A DNA stretch of 64,000 bases. It comes from Deltaproteobacteria bacterium. Lineage in GTDB: Bacteria > Desulfobacterota > Dissulfuribacteria > Dissulfuribacterales > QOAL01. The notes under the pieces are model-generated. The model was given only the letters and a program-made list of their open reading frames with translations. It was not told the DNA's origin and ran no database searches. Positions within the stretch are counted from its first letter, which is position 1; each line of letters opens with the position of its first letter. The stretch spans positions 102,693 through 166,692 of the forward strand of contig WGDC01000052.1 of NCBI GenBank assembly GCA_015493475.1. Reading direction: 5' to 3'. The translations under genes were made by a program, and so were the position numbers. Of this stretch, positions 27,247 through 36,531 are shown one piece after another.

Positions 27247-27432
27247 ACATCTGGCCCCTACCATTTCTTTTTTAATTGAAGGCTTAACCTTGACATAGTT
27301 CCTCTTGCCTATTAGAGAAAACAAACCTCTACTTATTAATTTTGGGATTTCAAAATTCGAATCCAGTTTTTCACCATCAGGCAAAGGCCATGTCAACATG
27401 GTTATAAATAAAAAATAGGCAGGAGGCAATCC

Positions 27433-28116
27433 ATGCTGGTAAAGGAATGGATGGCAAAAGACCCCATCGTCATAGATGAACACACCTCGATCATGAAGGC
27501 CACGCAGATCATGAAGGAACACGGAATCAGGCGTATTCCCGTGGTCAGGGACGGTAGGCTCATAGGCATTATCAGCGACAGGGACATAAAGGAGGCCGCC
27601 CCTTCCAAGGCCACTTCCCTTGACGTTCATGAGCTTTACTATCTCCTGTCCGAGATAAAGGTCAAGGACATAATGACCCCGGATCCAATCACTCTCAGGG
27701 AAAACGATTCCGTGGAAAAGGCCGCTGTCATTATGCTGGAAAACCGCATAAGCGGCATTCCAGTGGCAGATGACGATTATCACGTAATAGGCGTTATTAC
27801 CCAAACGGATGTCTTCAAGGTCATGATAAGCATAACTGGCGCCTATCAGAGTCCTATACAGATAGCATTTGAGATGGAAGACAGGCCCGGCTCCCTCAAC
27901 AAGCTTCTGAACCTGCTGAGGGCCCAGGGAGGGCGTGTGGTCAGCGTGCTTACCTCACATGAAAATATGCCCGAAGGGAAACGGGAGGTCTATGTCCGGC
28001 TCAAGGATATGCCTGATGACGATCTCAACAAACTCGCTGAGAACCTCAAGAGGGAATTCAAAATACTCTTTGTCATAAAGGAAGACCTCAGAAACATACC
28101 GAGAATAAGAAAATAG
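27433..28116 (+). CDS. CBS domain pair plus ACT domain protein
   Basis: 227 residues. Two CBS repeats (about 1-62 and 77-135; each has the DRD or QTD end, e.g. LIGIISDRDIKEA and VIGVITQTDVFKV) form a Bateman module likely to bind an adenine nucleotide. An ACT domain follows (about 145-215, FEMEDRPGSLNKLLNLL). This architecture resembles AcuB-type regulators, some of which are linked to acetate use; acs lies in the window but not adjacent. GGAGG precedes the ATG. The real partner is unknown. Confidence 0.86.
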   Translation: MLVKEWMAKDPIVIDEHTSIMKATQIMKEHGIRRIPVVRDGRLIGIISDRDIKEAAPSKATSLDVHELYYLLSEIKVKDIMTPDPITLRENDSVEKAAVIMLENRISGIPVADDDYHVIGVITQTDVFKVMISITGAYQSPIQIAFEMEDRPGSLNKLLNLLRAQGGRVVSVLTSHENMPEGKREVYVRLKDMPDDDLNKLAENLKREFKILFVIKEDLRNIPRIRK

Positions 28117-28121
28117 CCAAG

Positions 28122-28143
28122 ACCTGAGCATCGCCGGTCAGGT
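28122..28143 (+). terminator. Stem-loop after the CBS-ACT gene
   Basis: ACCTGA (28122-28127) pairs with TCAGGT (28138-28143) around a 10-nt loop, 6 nt after the stop codon. No T-run follows, so it may be a Rho-dependent or processing signal rather than an intrinsic terminator. Confidence 0.4.
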
Positions 28144-28229
28144 AAGGTCCTCCGCCTCAACAGCTCTCTCCCTTACAGGCAGCACAAAGACAACGTATGC
28201 GCGCCACACGCCAGAATTTCGTTGAGACG

Positions 28230-28238
28230 TGATATAAT
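28230..28238 (+). promoter_or_regulatory. Probable ihfA promoter (extended -10)
   Basis: A perfect TATAAT (28233-28238) is preceded by TGA, giving an extended -10 (TGnTATAAT), about 93 nt before the ihfA ATG. The -35 position has no clear hexamer, which is usual for extended -10 promoters. Confidence 0.6.
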
Positions 28239-28330
28239 TTCATCCTTGACTTTGAAGGATTTTTCTTTTAGTTAGAAAGAGTTACATCAATTGTAAAAAC
28301 TTTCTTGAAATTTGGGATGAGAGCATAGAT

Positions 28331-28615
28331 ATGACTTTGACCAAGGCGGACCTAATCAACAAACTGTACGAATCAGAAGTCCTTTCCAAGGCGGAGGCTG
28401 TCCGGGCCGTTGAAACGGTGATAGAGGTGATAAAGGAAACCCTCGAGGATGGCGAAAATGTACTTATCAGCGGATTCGGCAAATTTACCATAAAAGACAA
28501 AAAGGAAAGAAGAGGCAGAAATCCCCACACCGGGGAAGATCTCATTCTTGCCCCGAGAAGGGTCGTAACATTCAAGCCCTCGGGGGTCTTAAGAAACAAG
28601 ATCAACCAGGGTTGA
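28331..28615 (+). CDS. ihfA: Integration host factor alpha subunit
   Basis: 94-residue DNA-bending protein of the HU/IHF family. It opens MTLTKADLINKLYE and has GFGKFTIKDKKERRGRNP and GEDLILAPRRVVTFKPS, with the proline that intercalates into DNA in the RNP turn. The TKADL start and ARRVVTF-like end point to IHF-alpha rather than HU. IHF bends promoter DNA and supports sigma-54 and phage/plasmid processes. The 3' end overlaps that of rlmN on the other strand by 14 nt. Confidence 0.9.
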   Translation: MTLTKADLINKLYESEVLSKAEAVRAVETVIEVIKETLEDGENVLISGFGKFTIKDKKERRGRNPHTGEDLILAPRRVVTFKPSGVLRNKINQG

Positions 28616-29660
28616 CCCTCTCCTCATCGCCCCTTCCGAGCGCCCTTGCCCAAAGCTGGCCGCATGCGGCGTTAATATCCCTTCCCCGGCTCTTTCTGAC
28701 CACCGCCGTAAACCCTATATTTAGAAGATACCTTTGAAACTGTGCGACATCCTCGTGGCGCGGGGCGTCAAACCCCAGGCCCTGAACCTGGTTATATGCA
28801 ATAAGATTGATCTTGGAAGGTATCCCTCTAAGAAGATGGGAAAGTCTCAGCGCATCCTGCTGCGAATGGTTAAGACCGCGAAAAATGATATACTCAAACG
28901 TGATTCTCCTTCTCCTCGGTAACCTGTATCTCCTGCATGCCTCCATAAGCTCGCCAAGGGGATAGCGCCTGTTTACGGGCATTATTTTATCTCTGAGTTC
29001 ATCCGTCGTTGCGTGAAGAGAAATGGCGAGGCCGACCTCTGTTTCCTTGCCAAGCCTTACTATTTGCGGGGCAAGGCCGCACGTAGAGACAGTTATGCGC
29101 CTTTTTGAAAAATTGAGTCCAAGCTCGTGGGTCAGTATCCTGACAGCAGACACCACATTTTCAAAGTTTGCCAGGGGCTCTCCCATGCCCATGAAGACAA
29201 TATTCCGCGGCCACCTCTCACGTTCTGTCTGCTCTAACACGGCAAGGACCTGACCGGCGATCTCGGAGGGGACCAAGTTTCTTTCAAAACCCATGGTGCC
29301 CGTCCTGCAAAAACGGCAGCCCATTCCGCAACCAACCTGACTCGAGATGCACAAGGTGGTGTGACTATTGCTTGGAATGAGAACCGTCTCTATTATGGCC
29401 CCATCTGAAAGCCTGAAGGCCCACTTTACCGTTCCATCTAAGAGGGAGGTTATCACCTCCTGGACTTTTAGATCATAAACAAGGCCCTCGATGGCAAGGC
29501 GCGCCCTGAGGGCCTTGGGTAGCTCTGTTATTTCAGTAATACCTGAAAACCCCGGCTTCCATAGCCACTTGAAAAACTGCCTTGCCCTGAAAGCGGCCTC
29601 CCCCCATGACTCCATGAGCACCTCAAGCTCTGCCGGGGTCTTTGATCTGTAGTCTATCAC
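28602..29660 (-). CDS. rlmN: Dual-specificity rRNA/tRNA adenine C2-methyltransferase RlmN
   Basis: 352-residue radical-SAM enzyme methylating C2 of A2503 in 23S rRNA and A37 in some tRNAs. The radical-SAM cluster CGMGCRFC (C111, C115, C118) and the second catalytic cysteine near C333 (INAACGQL) are present; VGLAISLHATTDELR fits the family. The start is GTG at 29660, overlapping the TGA of the TPR gene by 4 nt. It converges with ihfA. Confidence 0.95.
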   Translation of the reverse strand: MIDYRSKTPAELEVLMESWGEAAFRARQFFKWLWKPGFSGITEITELPKALRARLAIEGLVYDLKVQEVITSLLDGTVKWAFRLSDGAIIETVLIPSNSHTTLCISSQVGCGMGCRFCRTGTMGFERNLVPSEIAGQVLAVLEQTERERWPRNIVFMGMGEPLANFENVVSAVRILTHELGLNFSKRRITVSTCGLAPQIVRLGKETEVGLAISLHATTDELRDKIMPVNRRYPLGELMEACRRYRLPRRRRITFEYIIFRGLNHSQQDALRLSHLLRGIPSKINLIAYNQVQGLGFDAPRHEDVAQFQRYLLNIGFTAVVRKSRGRDINAACGQLWARALGRGDEERVNPG

Positions 29661-31948
29661 GAAAGCGACTTCAGAAGTTTCTCCGCCTCTTGTTTTTCAG
29701 GGAAATCCCTCCCCGATTCCAGGGCCTTTTTAAGATACTTCTTGGCCTCCTTCTTCTTTCCAAGGCCATTCAACGCATAGCCCATGTGGTAATTGATGCT
29801 CGGGTGATCGGGAACCTTTTTCAATGCCTCGGAAAGGTCAGCCACTGCCAAGTCAAAGTTGCCCTTCTTGGCCTGTATCCATGCAAAAGTATCCAAGATA
29901 AAGGGCTGACCCGGCGCAGAATCCTTGGCTCTTTGGGCATAAATGGCCGCCTGCTCAAGGTCTCCCTTTTCTGCAAGAAGCCATGCCAGGTTGTTAGCCG
30001 CAGGGGCAAACTTTGGATTTATATCCAGTGCCTTCTTGTAGGCATCTACCGCCGCCTTTGTATGGCCCAGCCTTTGCTCTATGGCTGCCACGGCCATGTA
30101 AGCAGTAAGAAACTTGGGCCTCTTCTCAAGAAGCTTCCTATATTCCTTCAGGGCGTCCTGGGCCTTACCGAGCTTCACGTAGATCTTTCCAAGGGAAAGA
30201 TAAGCCTCCGCAAGGTTTGGATTTAGCGAGATGGCCCTTTTATACGCCTTTTCGGCCTCTTCATTACGCCCCTGCGACATGAGAAGACTTCCCTGCATGG
30301 CCATCAGTACGGCATTATTCGGCGCCTTCTTACAAAGTTCATCTATCAGGGAAACGGCCTTGTCGGGTTGCTTACCCGAGACATAGTAGGCGATGAGAGA
30401 ATAAACAGCAGGCAGGTAGCCCGGCCTCTCCTGAACGATCTGCCTTAATACCTTAAGACCCTTATCTTTTTCGCCGAGGCCGAAATACGCCCTTGCTAAC
30501 ATGTACCTTGCGGAAACATCCTTGGGAATCTTCTTGAGAACCTTTTCAAGGTCTGCCTTCGCCTCCTTGTATTTACCCTTCTGGAGAAGGGCCGAGGCAT
30601 GAAGACTAAGTGCCATCGGCTCGTCCCCTACCCGCTTAATCACATAATCCGTCTGGAAAAGGGAATCGTCTATCTTCCTCTCCTTGAGGTACACATCAGC
30701 AAGAAGGAGCCGCGCCTTTAGAAAGTTGGGCGCTGCGGCCGTACAGTTTACAAGGTCGTCCTCCGCATCCTTTATTTTTCCTAGGCCGAGGTTAGCCACT
30801 GCCCTGAAATAAAGTGTCTGCGGATCTCGAGGATTGGCCTTAATGACCTGGCCAAGATCCTTTACGGCCGTCTTGAAATCTCTGTGCATAAGGGCAAGGC
30901 GGCCCTTTACAAGAAGCGCTACGGGATACTTGGGGTTCTTCTTTAGAACCTCATCTGCAAGCCTATCCGCATCTTTCACCTTGTTCATATTCAACTCCAT
31001 CAGCGATAGCTTGGCGGTTATGTCAATGTTCTTGGGAGCGATCTCGTGGGCCTTTTGGAGAAAGGCCTCAGCCTCCTTGGGCCTATTTTCAAAGATCAGC
31101 ATATCCGCCTTCATCAGGTATGCCGGCACATATTTTGGGTGCTTCTTTAGTATGGCGTCGAGTTTTTTTACTGCATCATCCTTCTTTCCATGACGCAGGT
31201 AAAACTTGACAAAGGCGAGGGCTATGTTGGGGTTACCACCGCTTCCCTTTTCCACCTTCTTGAAAAGTGCTTCGGCCTCTGGCACACGCTTTTGGGCCTC
31301 CAGGATTCCCACGAGCATCAGGGTAATTCTCCCCTTTTGACTCGGGTCCTTCGTCAAGGCAAGGGCCTTCCTCAGGGCCTCTTCCGATTTCTTGAAATCC
31401 TTCTTCAGGCTGTAAACATTTGCCAGGCTCATATACACCCTGCTATCCTTGGGAGCCGCCTTCTTTGCAGCGTCAAGAACCTTGATGGCGTCATCATACT
31501 TCTTCTGTTTGATAAGAAGGGCAGACTTGAAAATCAGGGCATCCTTGTCCGCCGGGTTCTTCTTAAGCAGAAAGTCTATGTGCTTCCCAGCCTCGTCATA
31601 TTGTTTTGCAAGAATCAGGAACTGGATAAGTCTTACCCTGGCGTCCCTGTTGGCGGGGCTAACGTCCACGGTCTGCCTGAGTTCTGAGAGGGCGTGCCTG
31701 AAATCACCGAGCTTCATATATGCCTGGGCGAGCTGGTAGTGGGCAGGCCCGTACTTGGGATCGATTTGTACCACGTTTTTGAACTCAATGATGGCCGACT
31801 TGAGGTCGTTTTTCTTTACATACTCGAGACCCTTCTGGTAATAATCCGCCTTCTTCTCCTCGGGAGAAGAACAGGCAGATATCGCTGTCAACAGAAAAAA
31901 CACCGTAAGAGAAAAGACAAAAAACCGTTGAACACGTGAATACTTCAT
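29657..31948 (-). CDS. TPR-repeat lipoprotein
   Basis: 763 residues. A signal sequence ends in a lipobox-like LTAISAC (cysteine 26), so the mature protein is probably lipid-anchored. The rest is an almost unbroken array of about 20 tetratricopeptide repeats (for example AHYQLAQAYMKLGDFRHAL and AEAYLSLGKIYVKLGKAQ), forming a long superhelical scaffold for protein contacts. It resembles PrsT-type TPR proteins of exosortase systems, but no exosortase gene is in the window, so function is open. It is coupled to rlmN downstream and lies 10 nt after the phosphofructokinase gene. Confidence 0.85.
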   Translation of the reverse strand: MKYSRVQRFFVFSLTVFFLLTAISACSSPEEKKADYYQKGLEYVKKNDLKSAIIEFKNVVQIDPKYGPAHYQLAQAYMKLGDFRHALSELRQTVDVSPANRDARVRLIQFLILAKQYDEAGKHIDFLLKKNPADKDALIFKSALLIKQKKYDDAIKVLDAAKKAAPKDSRVYMSLANVYSLKKDFKKSEEALRKALALTKDPSQKGRITLMLVGILEAQKRVPEAEALFKKVEKGSGGNPNIALAFVKFYLRHGKKDDAVKKLDAILKKHPKYVPAYLMKADMLIFENRPKEAEAFLQKAHEIAPKNIDITAKLSLMELNMNKVKDADRLADEVLKKNPKYPVALLVKGRLALMHRDFKTAVKDLGQVIKANPRDPQTLYFRAVANLGLGKIKDAEDDLVNCTAAAPNFLKARLLLADVYLKERKIDDSLFQTDYVIKRVGDEPMALSLHASALLQKGKYKEAKADLEKVLKKIPKDVSARYMLARAYFGLGEKDKGLKVLRQIVQERPGYLPAVYSLIAYYVSGKQPDKAVSLIDELCKKAPNNAVLMAMQGSLLMSQGRNEEAEKAYKRAISLNPNLAEAYLSLGKIYVKLGKAQDALKEYRKLLEKRPKFLTAYMAVAAIEQRLGHTKAAVDAYKKALDINPKFAPAANNLAWLLAEKGDLEQAAIYAQRAKDSAPGQPFILDTFAWIQAKKGNFDLAVADLSEALKKVPDHPSINYHMGYALNGLGKKKEAKKYLKKALESGRDFPEKQEAEKLLKSLS

Positions 31949-31958
31949 TCTGCCCCCT

Positions 31959-33311
31959 TTAATCGTTTTTCAATGATGGCTGCCCGGTTGATTCAAGCAC
32001 GCTCATCCAGAACCGGCTCTTTAGATTTACACGCTTCCTGTGCAGGGTAGCGCTTTCAAGCGGGATGTGCACGTACCTGTCATTCCACAGGCTGACCATC
32101 ATGTCAGTCTTTCCCGCCATTGCGGCATGAACTGCGTTCTGGCCAAGGTTGCCGCAGTAGAGGCTGTCGTCCACATTGGCGGGCACGCTCCTGATTATGT
32201 AGCTTGGATCTATGTATTTTATATTTATCTCTTTACCCTGAGATACGAAATGTTCCTCAATACTTTTTTTCAGAAACTTGCCTATGTCACCAAGTCTCAC
32301 GTTGCCGGAGGCGTCAGTCTCCTTTGGCTGGTCCCTAAAAAACTTTTGCCCAGCGCCCTCTGCCACCACAATGACCGCATGGCCCCTTCGCTCAAGCCTG
32401 CCTTCGATCTCCCTGAGCAGTCCCCTTTCTCCATCGAGATCGAAATCACTTTCAGGTATAAGGCAGTAGTTAACCTCCCTGAGCGCTATGGTGGCGGCGG
32501 CGGCTATAAAACCGGAATACCTGCCCATGAGCTTTACGAGGCCAATGCCATTTGGCGCCCCTATGGCCTCCGTATGGGCGCTCTTTATGGCCTCGCAAGC
32601 CATTTCTACCGCAGTATCAAATCCGAAGGTCTTCTCCACTAAGAAAATATCGTTATCAATGGTTTTGGGAATGGCTATTACGGATATCTTCAGCCCCATA
32701 GAGTTTATCTCTTCCACTATCTTCTTGCTGGCCCGGAACGTCCCGTCACCACCAATGGCGAATAGAATTGAGACATTCATACGGTCCAAGGCATTGACTA
32801 TCTCCTCTGCCGGCTGGGGTCCCCTTGAGGAACCGAGAATGGTGCCGCCGTACTCGTGTATACGCGCCACACTTTCTGGTGTAAGTTCCACCACGTCCAG
32901 GCCGTAGGAGGGTATAAAACCGCGGAGGCCGAACTTGATACCAAAAATGGTCTTTACTTCGTAGCCGTAAAAAAGCGTCATGACTATAGCGCGTATCACG
33001 TCGTTTATGCCAGGGCAAAGCCCTCCACAGGTAACGATAGCGCACTTCGTTTTGGCGGGATCAAAATAGATATTCCCCCTTGGGCCTGCCAGTTCAAAGG
33101 CGGGCAGGTGGCCTTCGCGGCACAAGGATACCGCCTTGAGTGCCGAAGCGAGAAGCAGCACCCTGTCATCGTCACTCACGAAGCAGGGATAATCCCTTTT
33201 ACGCAGGGGCGAAGGAACCGACGGCCTGCCAAGTCTCGCCACCTCTGTTGTAATTTCCTCTACATTCTCAAGCTCATCAACGAAACTTGACGTTCTGCAC
33301 TTGTTTTCCAA
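31959..33311 (-). CDS. 6-phosphofructokinase (plant-type/TP0108-like)
   Basis: 450 residues. Phosphorylates fructose 6-phosphate in glycolysis. GGLCPGINDVIR is the nucleotide loop, GGDGT is at 187-191 (glycine where PPi enzymes have aspartate, favouring ATP), and PKTIDND follows, a lysine shared with PPi-dependent and plant-type enzymes. So the phosphate donor is not certain, ATP being more likely. The start is set at TTG 33311: AGGAGG lies 5 nt upstream. Longer readings to 33374 or 33416 would run into the divergent murI start. The length fits the family. Confidence 0.86.
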   Translation of the reverse strand: MENKCRTSSFVDELENVEEITTEVARLGRPSVPSPLRKRDYPCFVSDDDRVLLLASALKAVSLCREGHLPAFELAGPRGNIYFDPAKTKCAIVTCGGLCPGINDVIRAIVMTLFYGYEVKTIFGIKFGLRGFIPSYGLDVVELTPESVARIHEYGGTILGSSRGPQPAEEIVNALDRMNVSILFAIGGDGTFRASKKIVEEINSMGLKISVIAIPKTIDNDIFLVEKTFGFDTAVEMACEAIKSAHTEAIGAPNGIGLVKLMGRYSGFIAAAATIALREVNYCLIPESDFDLDGERGLLREIEGRLERRGHAVIVVAEGAGQKFFRDQPKETDASGNVRLGDIGKFLKKSIEEHFVSQGKEINIKYIDPSYIIRSVPANVDDSLYCGNLGQNAVHAAMAGKTDMMVSLWNDRYVHIPLESATLHRKRVNLKSRFWMSVLESTGQPSLKND

Positions 33312-33372
33312 TTGTGCCTCCTGTTGCCTTTTTCTCTGTTTAATACTACAAGAGAGCAATTCTTCAACATGC

Positions 33373-34200
33373 ATGCCCAAAGGGAGGAAAGGCAAGATCG
33401 ATTCCAGTTGCGTCAAGATCGGGATATTCGACTCTGGTGTTGGTGGTTTTACCGTAGTCCGGCAGCTTTTGTCAATCCTGCCCGATGTGCCGGTAGTGTA
33501 CTTCGGAGATACGGCCAGGACCCCTTACGGCCCTAAGAGCCCAGGAATACTGCGGACATACGCCATGGAAAACGCCAGATTTCTCATAGAACATGGGGCA
33601 AACATTATTGTTGTAGCCTGTCACAGCGCGGCAAGCTGCGCTACGGAGGAGCTCAGGGAAAATCTCACTATACCTGTCTTCGAGGTGGTCACTCCCTCTG
33701 TGGAAAAGGCATGCCGGGTTTCAAGACGGGGCAGGATAGGAATAATCGGCACAAGGGCCACGGTATCGAGCAACGTTTACCCGAGACTTATCCCTGAAAG
33801 GCGCCCTGGGGCAAAGGTATTCCAGAACCCATGTCCCCTGCTCGTGCCCATCGTGGAGGAAGGCTGGCTCAGGTCAAGGGAAACCAGGATGATTGTCAAG
33901 AAGTACCTGAGGCCCCTCAAGGACAGGCAGATAGACACCCTTGTCTTGGGATGCACCCATTACCCGCTTCTGAAAAAAGTAATTAAGGAAAAGGCAGGCA
34001 AAAGGATCACCATCGTTGACCCGTCAAGGGAGGTGGCAGAAAAGGTAACCGCTTTCCTGTTGAGAAGATACAAGACGGCCCCTTCGGGCAAAAAGGTACA
34101 AAAAAACCGGTTTTTCCTGTCTGACCTTACCCCTCACACTGTCGAAATCGTGCGGAGCTTCCTCGGCAAAAAGGTAGAACTCGAAAAGGCCTGCGTTTAG
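33373..34200 (+). CDS. murI: Glutamate racemase
   Basis: 275-residue enzyme making D-glutamate for peptidoglycan. The aspartate/serine loop IGIFDSGVGGFTV is near residue 16; first catalytic cysteine in VVACHSAAS (usually ACNTA), second in LVLGCTHYPLLK. The start is taken as ATG 33373; the ribosome site is weak (AGAG about 14 nt upstream), while a strong GGGAGG lies inside the first codons without an in-frame start. Divergent from the phosphofructokinase gene across about 60 bp. Confidence 0.93.
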   Translation: MPKGRKGKIDSSCVKIGIFDSGVGGFTVVRQLLSILPDVPVVYFGDTARTPYGPKSPGILRTYAMENARFLIEHGANIIVVACHSAASCATEELRENLTIPVFEVVTPSVEKACRVSRRGRIGIIGTRATVSSNVYPRLIPERRPGAKVFQNPCPLLVPIVEEGWLRSRETRMIVKKYLRPLKDRQIDTLVLGCTHYPLLKKVIKEKAGKRITIVDPSREVAEKVTAFLLRRYKTAPSGKKVQKNRFFLSDLTPHTVEIVRSFLGKKVELEKACV

Positions 34201-34281
34201 GCACCAGACACAACGTGACACACCTCCGTCCGAGGTAGAATGGTCCGCCGCCTGTAAAAGGGAGGCAAATCAGGATACCAG

Positions 34282-35040
34282 TCAGGAACTTTCCCTTTTA
34301 AAGAGCCGCCTCACCGTTTCAAGATCGGCCATGGTATCTACCTCTGGCGGCGCCTTTTCCACCACGGCCACTCCGATCGCGAGGCCCCTTTCAAGCACCC
34401 TCAGCTGTTCCAGCCTCTCTATCGACTCGAGCCTTCCTTGCGGCCAGTCAACATACCTTTGGAGAAACTCCACCCTGTAGCAGTAGAGACCGAGGTGGCG
34501 AAGATATGGGGATTCCAGGTCCCGGAGTACCCCGTCCCTGTCAAAGGGTATCAGCGCACGCGAAAAATAGATGGCCTGTTTTTTTGCTCCAACAACCACC
34601 TTGACCCTGTTTGGATCCCTGGCGGACCGCCGGTTCATGGGGCATGCAACGGTAGTCATAACGAACCGTTCACCTCCCAGAAAAAGCTTCACCATCTTAT
34701 CCACTGCGGCTGTATCGAGCATCGGCTGGTCACCCTGAACGTTTATCACCACATCCCCTGGAGAAAGCCCAAGGATCGCAGCCGCTTCGGCTATCCTGTC
34801 AGTGCCGGAAGGATGTATGGAGGAAGTCAAAACGGATGGGAATCCCATCCCTTCAACCGCGTCTGAAATTCTTGGATCATCCGTAGCAACCGCCACCAGG
34901 CTCGCCCCCTGAACAAGGGAGGCCCTTTGCGCCACCCTGACAACCATGGGCAATCCGCAAATATCGGCAAGGGGTTTCCCAGGAAGCCTGCTTGAACCAT
35001 ACCTTGCAGGTATGATTACTACGAGACGGCTTTCCGTCAT
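34282..35040 (-). CDS. kdsB: 3-deoxy-manno-octulosonate cytidylyltransferase
   Basis: 252 residues. Activates Kdo with CTP for lipopolysaccharide core assembly. The nucleotide loop IIPARYGSSRLPGKPL is at 9-24, NVQGDQPML (a metal-binding aspartate) near 99, and the family YCYRVEFLQRY near 188. Shows that the cell makes Kdo-containing LPS, so it is Gram-negative. Start overlaps the rsmI stop by 4 nt. Confidence 0.96.
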   Translation of the reverse strand: MTESRLVVIIPARYGSSRLPGKPLADICGLPMVVRVAQRASLVQGASLVAVATDDPRISDAVEGMGFPSVLTSSIHPSGTDRIAEAAAILGLSPGDVVINVQGDQPMLDTAAVDKMVKLFLGGERFVMTTVACPMNRRSARDPNRVKVVVGAKKQAIYFSRALIPFDRDGVLRDLESPYLRHLGLYCYRVEFLQRYVDWPQGRLESIERLEQLRVLERGLAIGVAVVEKAPPEVDTMADLETVRRLFKRESS

Positions 35041-35903
35041 TGCTCCCGGCCCTTCCTGACAATGTTGAGCGCGGCCTCATAAACCTTGCCCCTTTTTACG
35101 CCAGAGACCTTGGACAGCAGCGTAGCCGCCTCCCTCACCCCCATTGTCCCTTCCGTTAACAGGCCACGCAAAATCGTGGTCATTTCCCCCGAGATTTGGT
35201 CGTTGCGCGACCGCGACCTCTTCGCACCCTCCACCACCATGGTGATTTCTCCCCTGACCCTTTTGGGGGAGTCTATCTGCCCGAGTATGCCGGAAAGCGG
35301 ACCGGACAGGTACGTTTCGTGAAGCTTGGTCATCTCCCTTGACAGGAAGGCCATCCTGTCCCCAAGAACCTCTATCATGTCCATTATGGCGTCCGTTATC
35401 CTGTGAGGGGACTCGAAAAATACGAGCAGAGTATCAAGTTCGGACAGGCCCTCAAGGGCCTTCCTTCTCTCCGTGGCAGAGGCTGGTAGAAAGCCAGCAA
35501 AATGGTATGCCCTTGCGCTCATCCCACAGACGCTGAGCGCACAGGCGACGGCGCTTGGACCTGGAATGGGCACCACGTCAAAGCCATTCTCCCGGACGGC
35601 GCCGATAAGCCTTTGCCCAGGGTCTGATATCCCTGGAGTGCCTGCGTCTGATACAAGGGCAACGTCCCTGCCCGCGCTCAGAAGTTCAAGCACGAGCACG
35701 AGCCTTTCCATCTCATTATGTTCGTTGCAGCTCACAACCCTGGCCCCTATGCCGCGGCTACTTAACAGTTTTCTTGTCCTGCGGGTATCCTCTGCGGCAA
35801 TAAGCCCTGACGCCTCGAGGACCTTGACAGCCCTGAAGGTGATGTCTCCGAGGTTCCCAATGGGAGTCGCCACCACGAAAAGGCTCCCCCTACCCTCCTT
35901 CAT
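35037..35903 (-). CDS. rsmI: 16S rRNA 2'-O-methyltransferase RsmI
   Basis: 288-residue tetrapyrrole-methylase-fold enzyme methylating C1402 of 16S rRNA. The family signatures VVATPIGNLGDITFRA, IAAEDTRRTRKLL, VSDAGTPGISDPG and IPGPSAVACALSV are present. ATG 35903 overlaps the phosphatidyltransferase by 14 nt; a GTG nine codons later with GGGGGAG ahead is an alternative. Part of the ileS-pgsA-like-rsmI-kdsB run. Confidence 0.94.
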   Translation of the reverse strand: MKEGRGSLFVVATPIGNLGDITFRAVKVLEASGLIAAEDTRRTRKLLSSRGIGARVVSCNEHNEMERLVLVLELLSAGRDVALVSDAGTPGISDPGQRLIGAVRENGFDVVPIPGPSAVACALSVCGMSARAYHFAGFLPASATERRKALEGLSELDTLLVFFESPHRITDAIMDMIEVLGDRMAFLSREMTKLHETYLSGPLSGILGQIDSPKRVRGEITMVVEGAKRSRSRNDQISGEMTTILRGLLTEGTMGVREAATLLSKVSGVKRGKVYEAALNIVRKGREQ

Positions 35904-36498
35904 TTTTCATAACCTGTTTTGCGACAACAGCCATACGCTGAAAGGTAGTCACAAAGGAAAGGAGGGCAATAATCCCGACAATGGAGTCGAACCACCCGGT
36001 CAATAAGGCAAGGATGAATAGCACAATGCGCTCGAACCTGGTCAATATGCCGACGCTGCACTCGAACCCAAGGGCCTCCGCCTTTGCGCGGGCATAACTG
36101 ACGAAGAAAGAACCAGAAAGTGCCGATATGACGACAATTGCTGAAAACGGCCCTTCATGTAGATTGCCAACCATGTGATAGAGGAGCCCTGCGTATATAA
36201 AGAATTCCTCATACCTGTCCAAGGTGGCATCAAGAAAGGCCCCATAATCGCTTTCCTGACCTGTATCCCTGGCAAGGGTTCCATCGAGTACGTCGAGCGG
36301 CCCGAAGAGAATCAGAATTGCAGCGCAAAGACCAGGACGGCCGGCGGCAAGGACAAGAGCGGCAACCACGTATGCGCCCATTCCAATAAGGGAAAGCATG
36401 TTGGGGGTAAAGCCGAGCCTGCCAAGTAGTCTCGCCGACGGCAGGAGAAGAGGATGGGTGAGTTTTCTCAACTTGTCGCTGAAACTGGTATTATCCAC
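35890..36498 (-). CDS. CDP-alcohol phosphatidyltransferase family protein
   Basis: 202-residue membrane enzyme with about six hydrophobic segments. The catalytic motif D-x2-DG-x2-AR-x8-G-x3-D-x3-D is complete in PLDVLDGTLARD and YGAFLDATLDR (about residues 69-93). It transfers a phosphatidyl group from CDP-diacylglycerol to an alcohol. The alcohol is not readable: the RFERI stretch near the middle resembles the inositol-phosphate-using branch as well as PgsA. It starts 33 nt after ileS. Confidence 0.87.
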   Translation of the reverse strand: MDNTSFSDKLRKLTHPLLLPSARLLGRLGFTPNMLSLIGMGAYVVAALVLAAGRPGLCAAILILFGPLDVLDGTLARDTGQESDYGAFLDATLDRYEEFFIYAGLLYHMVGNLHEGPFSAIVVISALSGSFFVSYARAKAEALGFECSVGILTRFERIVLFILALLTGWFDSIVGIIALLSFVTTFQRMAVVAKQVMKNEGG

Positions 36499-36531
36499 TT
36501 GAAAACCTTCCCTCCATGGAAGTACTGCTTT

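Noticed and set aside
27247..27804. Upstream extension of the panE frame
   Set aside because: It overlaps the divergent CBS-ACT gene, and the family N-terminus begins at 27246.
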